From the NCBI RefSeq assembly GCF_030247195.1, contig NC_080671.1, positions 186,909,725-186,973,724 of the forward strand: a stretch of DNA of 64,000 nt, written 5' to 3'. Origin of the DNA: Topomyia yanbarensis (Eukaryota > Arthropoda > Insecta > Diptera > Culicidae). Position numbers and translations under genes: made by a program. The notes under the pieces are model-generated. The model was not told the origin of the DNA, searched no databases, and saw nothing but the letters and a program-made list of their open reading frames with translations. Positions 58,967 through 64,000 of this stretch are shown here, one piece after another (the stretch's first letter is position 1; each line of letters opens with the position of its first letter).

Positions 58967-59021
58967 TGGGATGGAGTTATTTACCATGCGAGTATCTCTG
59001 GTTTTCAAATCAACCGATCGA
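58967..59021 (+). CDS. Candidate 55-nt exon of an unidentified gene
   Basis: A strong acceptor (pyrimidine-rich TCTTTTATTTGTTTCAG, AG at 58965-58966) and a consensus donor (GTAAGT at 59022-59027) bracket 55 nt. Two frames are open. One reads WDGVIYHASISGFQINRS. The other has ATG at 58971 in good context and reads MELFTMRVSLVFKSTDR, which could be a first coding exon. The sequence lies outside any bounded repeat. No partner exon was identified. Confidence 0.35.
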
Positions 59022-59479
59022 GTAAGTATACTTAGGATACTGTTATCGTTTTTGGTTTGTTTTTAATAGGTTTTAAGCAGTCCAGTGAGATGTGAAATTG
59101 GTGTATTGCTTTGAGATTAAATCATATATTTCATCTTATTTCTCGGAATGATTACGATTTTCTACCCACAGGTGTATTGAAAACCAAAATAAATGAAAAG
59201 CAATAAAATTGTATTAGGAATCATGTATCATTTCATATAGTAATAAAATTTTAGCAGCATAGTTAAGCTAAATAAAATCATATTTGTGAATTGAAAAAGT
59301 ACTTTAACTGTAGAACATATCAATAAAATTTTAAAAATATACGAGAAAAACTCACTAAACGCATTTAAGTGTTTTCGCTGCGACATTTGTTTTGGAATGA
59401 TTTTTGTTACCTATAGGTAGGTGTAAATTGATTGTTTTAGACCATCTCGTCAAAACGTCGCTAAATCTGTTGTTTGTTC
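59022..59479. other. AT-rich spacer
   Basis: If the exon at 58.97 kb is real this is intron. Nothing else seen. Confidence 0.3.
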
Positions 59480-59624
59480 CAGATTTTGAAGCTTCCACTA
59501 GGCTGAATCCTCTTTCGCTACTAAGTCTGCCCCCACCCCTCTGCTCTTTCGGCAAGGTATTGAAATTACCACCTATGACAAAAGGTTTTCGTCCATTCAA
59601 CTTGTCGTTTAGTGAGTCTAGCAT
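59480..59624 (-). pseudogene. LINE endonuclease scrap
   Basis: Minus frame MLDSLNDKLNGRKPFVIGGN then FNTLPKEQRGGG...ERGFSLVEA. IGGNFN corresponds to the catalytic GDFN block of the endonuclease/exonuclease/phosphatase fold used by LINEs to nick DNA, with the key Asp changed to Asn. About 48 codons are left, so it is non-functional. The style is R1/LOA-like, as for 35.8 kb. Confidence 0.55.
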
Positions 59625-59715
59625 CCCTGCATTATGGAGGCTCTCAACTTAAGATGATTTAAACTCATTCCAATTCTACTATATTCCACAAAAAAATCAC
59701 GCTGAATTTTCTTTT

Positions 59716-60045
59716 TGCCTTTCTCATATAGAAAGGTTATGCAATCACTCTAAAAATCGTCAACCTAATCCCGGCCCGGAGGGCCGAGTATCATATGCCG
59801 TTCGACTCAGTTCGTCGAGATCGGAAAATGTCTGTGTGTGTAAGTGGAAAAAAATGTCACTTCTGTTTCTCAGAGATGGCTGGACCGATTTGCACAAACT
59901 TAGTCTCAAATGAAAGATACAACCTTCCCATCGGCTTGCACTTGGACTTGCGGTTCCGTAGTTACGGGTTGAAGAGTGCGACCACACAGCAAATTCCCAT
60001 ATACACTGAAATGAAAAATTCTCAAAGGAGGGAGTAAGGGAAAAT
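59716..60045. repeat. Copy of the GCCTTTCTCATATAG dispersed repeat
   Basis: Starts GCCTTTCTCATATAGAAAGG and keeps GGCCCGGAGGGCCG, CTCAGAGATGGCTGGACCGA and CTTCCCATCGGCT as in 46.1-47.1 kb, but lacks the long microsatellite. It abuts the truncated RNase H end of the I-type LINE at ~60050. Confidence 0.75.
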
Positions 60046-60051
60046 TTCTAG

Positions 60052-62660
60052 TTCTAGTTCTGCGGCGAAAATGAAGCAGGGTCACTGAGTTTGTAGGAGC
60101 CGGTGAACTTTTGATTGAAAATACCGAAGCCAGTGGACCCTTCGAGGTTTGATCCGTCAGTATAAAACATCTTAGAACAGTTGACTTCTTGGAATTTGCT
60201 ATAAAAAAAAGTTTGGTACCTCTATGTGGTCCGGAATTCCACTAATCTTGTCTTTCATTGATGTGTCGAAGATAACAGTAGATTCAGAATAAATACTTGA
60301 AATGCACACGGTTGGATTTGTAAAAAGAAGGATTATTATTTTGCGCCATGTAGTAAAAGTACAGGAACATAAAACGGGTCTTAGAATTGAGCTCAACAAT
60401 CCTTTCGAAATTTTCAATCACCACCGGGTTCAAGACATCGCATCGAATGAGCAATCGATATGAGAGTTCCCAAAATCGATTTTTTAGCGAGAGAACGCCC
60501 GACAGGACTTCGAGAATCATCGTATGGATCGACTACATGCACCCTAAGGCGATAGGCAAACAGCGATACTGAAATCTTTCGAGTTTGATGAAATTTTTGT
60601 TCGTAGCGGAGCGAAAGCAAAAGCATCCGTATTCCGTTACCGACAATATCGTTGTTTGATACAACTTAATTAGGCCCCACCATGTTTCGGTTATTGTACG
60701 TAGAAAGGTGATCCTTTGTTGGCATTTCTGTATCAGATATCTAATGTGGCACCCCCAAGTACCTTTCGAATCCAACCAGACCCCTAGATTTTTTACTGCG
60801 AAGACCTGAGCGATAGTTTCACCCATTAATAGAAGCTGTAGTTGTGCTGTTTCACGCTTCCTAGAAAAAAAAACTTGCTCAGCTTTCTCATTGGAGAATT
60901 CCATATCCATTGTCAATGGTATTCTGTAATGGTCCTTGTAAATCGCCAGCCTTTGGTCTCGTAACACGCCGTCGTCTGCAAGTTGCCTTAACGTGCAGGA
61001 ATTGTTAAGACATTCATCAATGTCGTTGACATAGAAAATGTATGACAGGGGGCTTAGACACAAGCCCTGGGGAGGCCCATGTAACTAAATCGTGATGTCG
61101 ATAAGTCACCAATCATGTTTCAAAAGCCCCCTTAATCTCTAGGAACACTGATGCCATCTGCTCTTTACTAGCATAACCCATTTGCTTCGACCCAATTGTC
61201 AAGGCGGGATAGGATGATTTTCTCGAACAACTTCAGGATACAGGACAGCATTGCGATCGGTCGATATGAATTGTGGTCGGAGGCTGCTTTTCCTGGTTTT
61301 TGGATGGCGATGAGCTTCACTTGTCTCCAATCGTGTACAACAACATGCTCTTAGCAGTCTCTTGGCAGAGGCTGACAGATTCTTCAACAAGTTGAATTTG
61401 ATTCTGTCTGACCCTGGCACTTTATTGTTACATGAGAGGAGAGCGAATGAGAACTCCACCATCGAAAGCGATGATTCGTTCACGTTATCGTGAGGGGACG
61501 CGGCGTGGTTGATCTTCTGTGCCGGGGCGGAATCCGGATAAGCCTTCTTGGCGAAATCGAATATCCAACGATTTGTATATTCAACGCTCTCGTTAGTAGT
61601 GTTTTGGTTTCGCATACGCCAGGCGGTGCTCCAAAGAGTGTTCATCGATGTTTCTCTCGTTAGTTTGTCAACGAACCCGCGGAAGGTCTTATACGCGGCG
61701 GCTTTGTCCGCGTACATATCTGAACGATATTTGTCCCACCACTGATTTTGTGTGTTCGCGCCGGGTACTGCCCTAGTAACAATTGAGCTTTTATGGTTGT
61801 TTTATAGCCATTCGAAAAACTTAGATTGCACTTGTAGCGTGCTATAGAGCTTCAATTGTTACTTGAGTGGCTTAGTTTGAGCTTGATTCGCGCTGTCTTG
61901 AATGAAGCAAGCGAAAAAGCTATATTCCTCCGGAAGAAGTTCATGAGTAGATTCGGTGTTGTTGGATATCGCAGCAGCTTATACCTTCCAACCGATATTG
62001 CGTGTGGGGTCAAGCGAAATATTGATTGAAATCTATGGCCTAGAGCTGTTATTGATTGAGATTGCGATCGGCAGATGGTCGCTACCATAGAGATCAGGAT
62101 TTCCTTTCATGTGCAATTTAACCGCAGCGAAGTTGAGCAGAGGGACAAGTCTAAAGCGCTCGGGCGCGCTAGGGCAGTAGGAATCCGTGTCATTTCACAC
62201 ATATTTAAAAATATCATATTGAAGTTATCGCAAAAATCGTGAATTAAGAAAGACCGGTTATCATCATAGAGGCAACCCCACACTGTACCGTGAGAGTTAC
62301 AGTCTCCTAAAACTAGTCGTGATGCAGGTAGGGATTCTAAGATGTCTTGTAGCCGTCGGTGCCCAACCGCGGTGTTGGGGAGAATATATATGGAAGCTAT
62401 GCATAGACTTTTGACAAGCGACAACTTCAATACCTGTTATCGAGGGAAGGTTAATTCTGTTGAAGGAATACCACTGCTCCATAGGGGGTGTCTCGATCTA
62501 GGCGAATATTATTAAAATCGTGGAAGTTGAGATCTATATAGGAAGTTAACCAAGTTTCAAATAACGAAAATGCATCGCAACTCAAAATATTTATTAAAAT
62601 GTTGAAGGAACCGATTTTCGGGATGACACTTCTGCAATTCCATTGTAGAACAGTGATCAA
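60052..62660 (-). pseudogene. I-type LINE ORF2: endonuclease, RT, RNase H (broken)
   Basis: From 62660 leftwards, over several frames: endonuclease start TVLQWNCRS; LGDCNSHGTVWG (~62310; usual GDFNSHG with F to C); SALDLSLCS; GSDHLPIAIS (~62085); linker; RT NNKVPGSDRIKFNLLKNL (~61430); FLEIKGAFE (motif A, usually D, ~61150); SYMGLPRACV (damaged motif B); VNDIDECLNNSCTLRQLADD (motif C, ~60985); thumb to IALGCM; then FWELSYRLLIRCDV; and RNase H start KMFYTDGSNLEGSTGFGIF (~60165), cut off at ~60052. About 60 codons between motifs A and B are deleted relative to the copy at 1-395. At least five frame changes. Presence of RNase H supports the I clade. ORF1 lies 230 bp upstream. Confidence 0.85.
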
Positions 62661-62892
62661 ATCCGTGACCTCGTGGATGACTTAGCCATCAAAGAATACA
62701 ATCGCTGAAAGGAGGGGCCATTTCGCAGTCAATTGCTTTAAATTGTTCCAATTGTATGCAGTAGAGCTAACAAGAGACTTTTAATAGGATCAATTATATT
62801 GAAAGTTTTTCGGTTTGGTTGAAACACGAGACACGAGACCTGTCACTTTTGGAGCCCCGTCAAGGGACAACTTCTGGCCTTTATAAGGAAAT

Positions 62893-63761
62893 TTAGGAGA
62901 GGATAGTAGATGTAGCTTCTTGTGGGTCATCAGGCTCGCCATCGTTGGGAACCAAGAGAGCATAACGGTTCGTTAAGGATGGTGGCGTAGCTTTCTTTAA
63001 CATTTCTGCGAAAGAACGCTGGGAACGTTGCGCAAAAGAACGTTTTAGATTATCCCCGCGTAGTTTGTACACGGGACTTCCCGAGATCTCATGCAGGATC
63101 TCTGCACAGTATTCAGCATTTTTACTGCACGAATCATCAACATGATTCTCACCGCATTTTCCACAGCGGGCCTTATTGCTACAATGGGTGGCTGTGTGAC
63201 CCAATTGTTTACACTTAGTGCAATTCATGACCCGCGGTATAAACAGACTGACAGGAAGACGAACCTTGTGCAAGAGGATGTAGTTCGGTAAAGCTGTACT
63301 AGCGAAGGTCACCTGATAGGTATTTGATTGGGGATATGTTTTCTTACCATCCTCCGCGACTAATACTGAATGCAAATGTAAGCGGTATCTAAAACGGCCA
63401 ACCACGAACTGCAGCAGATTCTTGCATGTCAAACTCTTATCGGTGACGACGCCTTCAGACTGTACCTTTACAGCTGGAATATACATGTTATAATCCCGCG
63501 TAAAGTGCTCACAGCAAACAATATCGTTTGCCTGCTTTGAGTTGACTAGCAACACCCTTATCCTGTCCGAAATTTCGGTCACGGCCGAAAACCATTCTGT
63601 CAGGTCTTTAGAAATCCGAGGAAGATTCAGCAATTTAGTCTTGGGTCGAAAGAAGACCACAAATGGACCAGTTGAGAGTTCCGGGTAGCATTTGGACCAG
63701 GGGGAGCCTTAGGAGTTGAACCGGATTCAACCTCCATTTGACCATCCGGAGAGGGAACCAT
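62893..63761 (-). pseudogene. I-type LINE ORF1, gag-like, double CCHC knuckle
   Basis: A start at 63761 (MVPSPDGQMEVESGSTPKAP) leads, after a frameshift near 63675, into FVVFFRPKTKLLNLPRISKD and an open frame to 62893. The middle part (HLHSVLVAEDGKKTYPQSNT) resembles the RNA-recognition-like portion of such proteins. Two zinc knuckles follow: CTKCKQLGHTATHC (CX2CX4HX4C) and CGKCGENHVDDSC (spacing CX2CX3HX4C). The tail is basic then acidic. The protein packages element RNA. One frameshift makes it a pseudogene. The second start in a shifted frame would remove only the N-terminus. Confidence 0.85.
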
Positions 63762-64000
63762 CGAAATCGTCAACGCACGGAATCAGAGTAACACCGACAA
63801 GCGCCTAATCGCACACCGCCGTAAAACAGAAACACAACCGAACTGATTGAATCCTGTCGACAACTGCCATAAAAACAATAACCAAAGCCACTCAGCAGCC
63901 ATGGGAAGATCGATGGGCGCAACTTAGGGAGCCTGAATTCCTACTGGAGAAATCTTCACCACGGGTTTGTGAATGCTGTGGAACGATAGTAAACGTTCGT
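63762..64000 (-). mobile_element. Probable 5' UTR of the I-type LINE
   Basis: Sequence upstream of ORF1 with no repeat boundary before the window ends. It probably contains the internal promoter and true 5' end, or continues outside. Confidence 0.4.

Overview
This window reads as a repeat-dense piece of a mosquito-like (dipteran, probably culicine/Aedes-type) nuclear genome. The grounds are sequence-based. It is AT-rich with a few GC-richer unique islands and has no bacterial-style gene packing. It holds decayed LINEs with CCHC gag-like ORF1s, and dozens of inverted-repeat elements whose target-site duplications (TSDs) can be read directly. A truncated metazoan histone H2A copy is also present. 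The species call rests on remembered repeat style and was not checked by search. No complete host gene was found.

Layout. 1-395: in-frame reverse transcriptase (RT) of an I-type LINE running off the left edge. 396-14.0 kb: mostly unique sequence with a gag-like remnant (4.2-4.85 kb), a LINE 3' end with a 22-bp TSD (5.8-6.86 kb), two MITEs (8.2-9.0 kb) and one candidate short coding exon on the minus strand with a strong splice donor (12,828-12,903). 14.7-18.8 kb: MITEs with TA or TTAA duplications. 19.67-23.80 kb: a three-level nest (TA-duplicating outer element, a 376-bp MITE inside its left terminus, and a hAT element carrying a gag-like ORF1). 24.13-25.79 kb: a large foldback. 28.24-32.10 kb: another nest (TA element, hAT foldback, CACAGTG element, hAT MITE). 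32.2-35.0 kb: a foldback of ~120-bp units split by a CACAGTG element. 35.8-36.3 kb: a LINE 3' fragment. 36.32-38.76 kb: a 2.4-kb CACAGTG foldback holding more MITEs. 39.5-42.1 kb: a ~300-bp tandem repeat field and two copies of one hAT MITE. 46.1-47.2 kb: a ~520-bp tandem duplication. 47.76-47.98 kb: histone H2A pseudogene. 48.41-49.25 kb: a further CACAGTG element. 51.68-51.76 kb: a perfect 33-bp palindrome. 52.7-54.4 kb: a GGGTTCGGGT-rich element. 55.4-57.9 kb: an unrecognised ORF followed by a LINE RT cut by a piggyBac-type MITE. 58.97-59.02 kb: a candidate 55-nt exon. 59.5-64 kb: LINE endonuclease scrap, a dispersed repeat, and an almost full-length but broken I-type LINE on the minus strand (ORF1 plus ORF2 with endonuclease, RT and RNase H).

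The most interesting signal is a set of four non-autonomous elements ending in CACAGTG, the heptamer of the V(D)J recombination signal. Three of them have 5-bp TSDs of the form CNNNG, which is the signature of Transib, the superfamily related to RAG1. Several ends also carry a nonamer-like (A/C)CAAAA motif at a 12-, 22- or 23-nt spacing. The window is otherwise a record of layered insertions whose order can be read from TSDs and interrupted reading frames.
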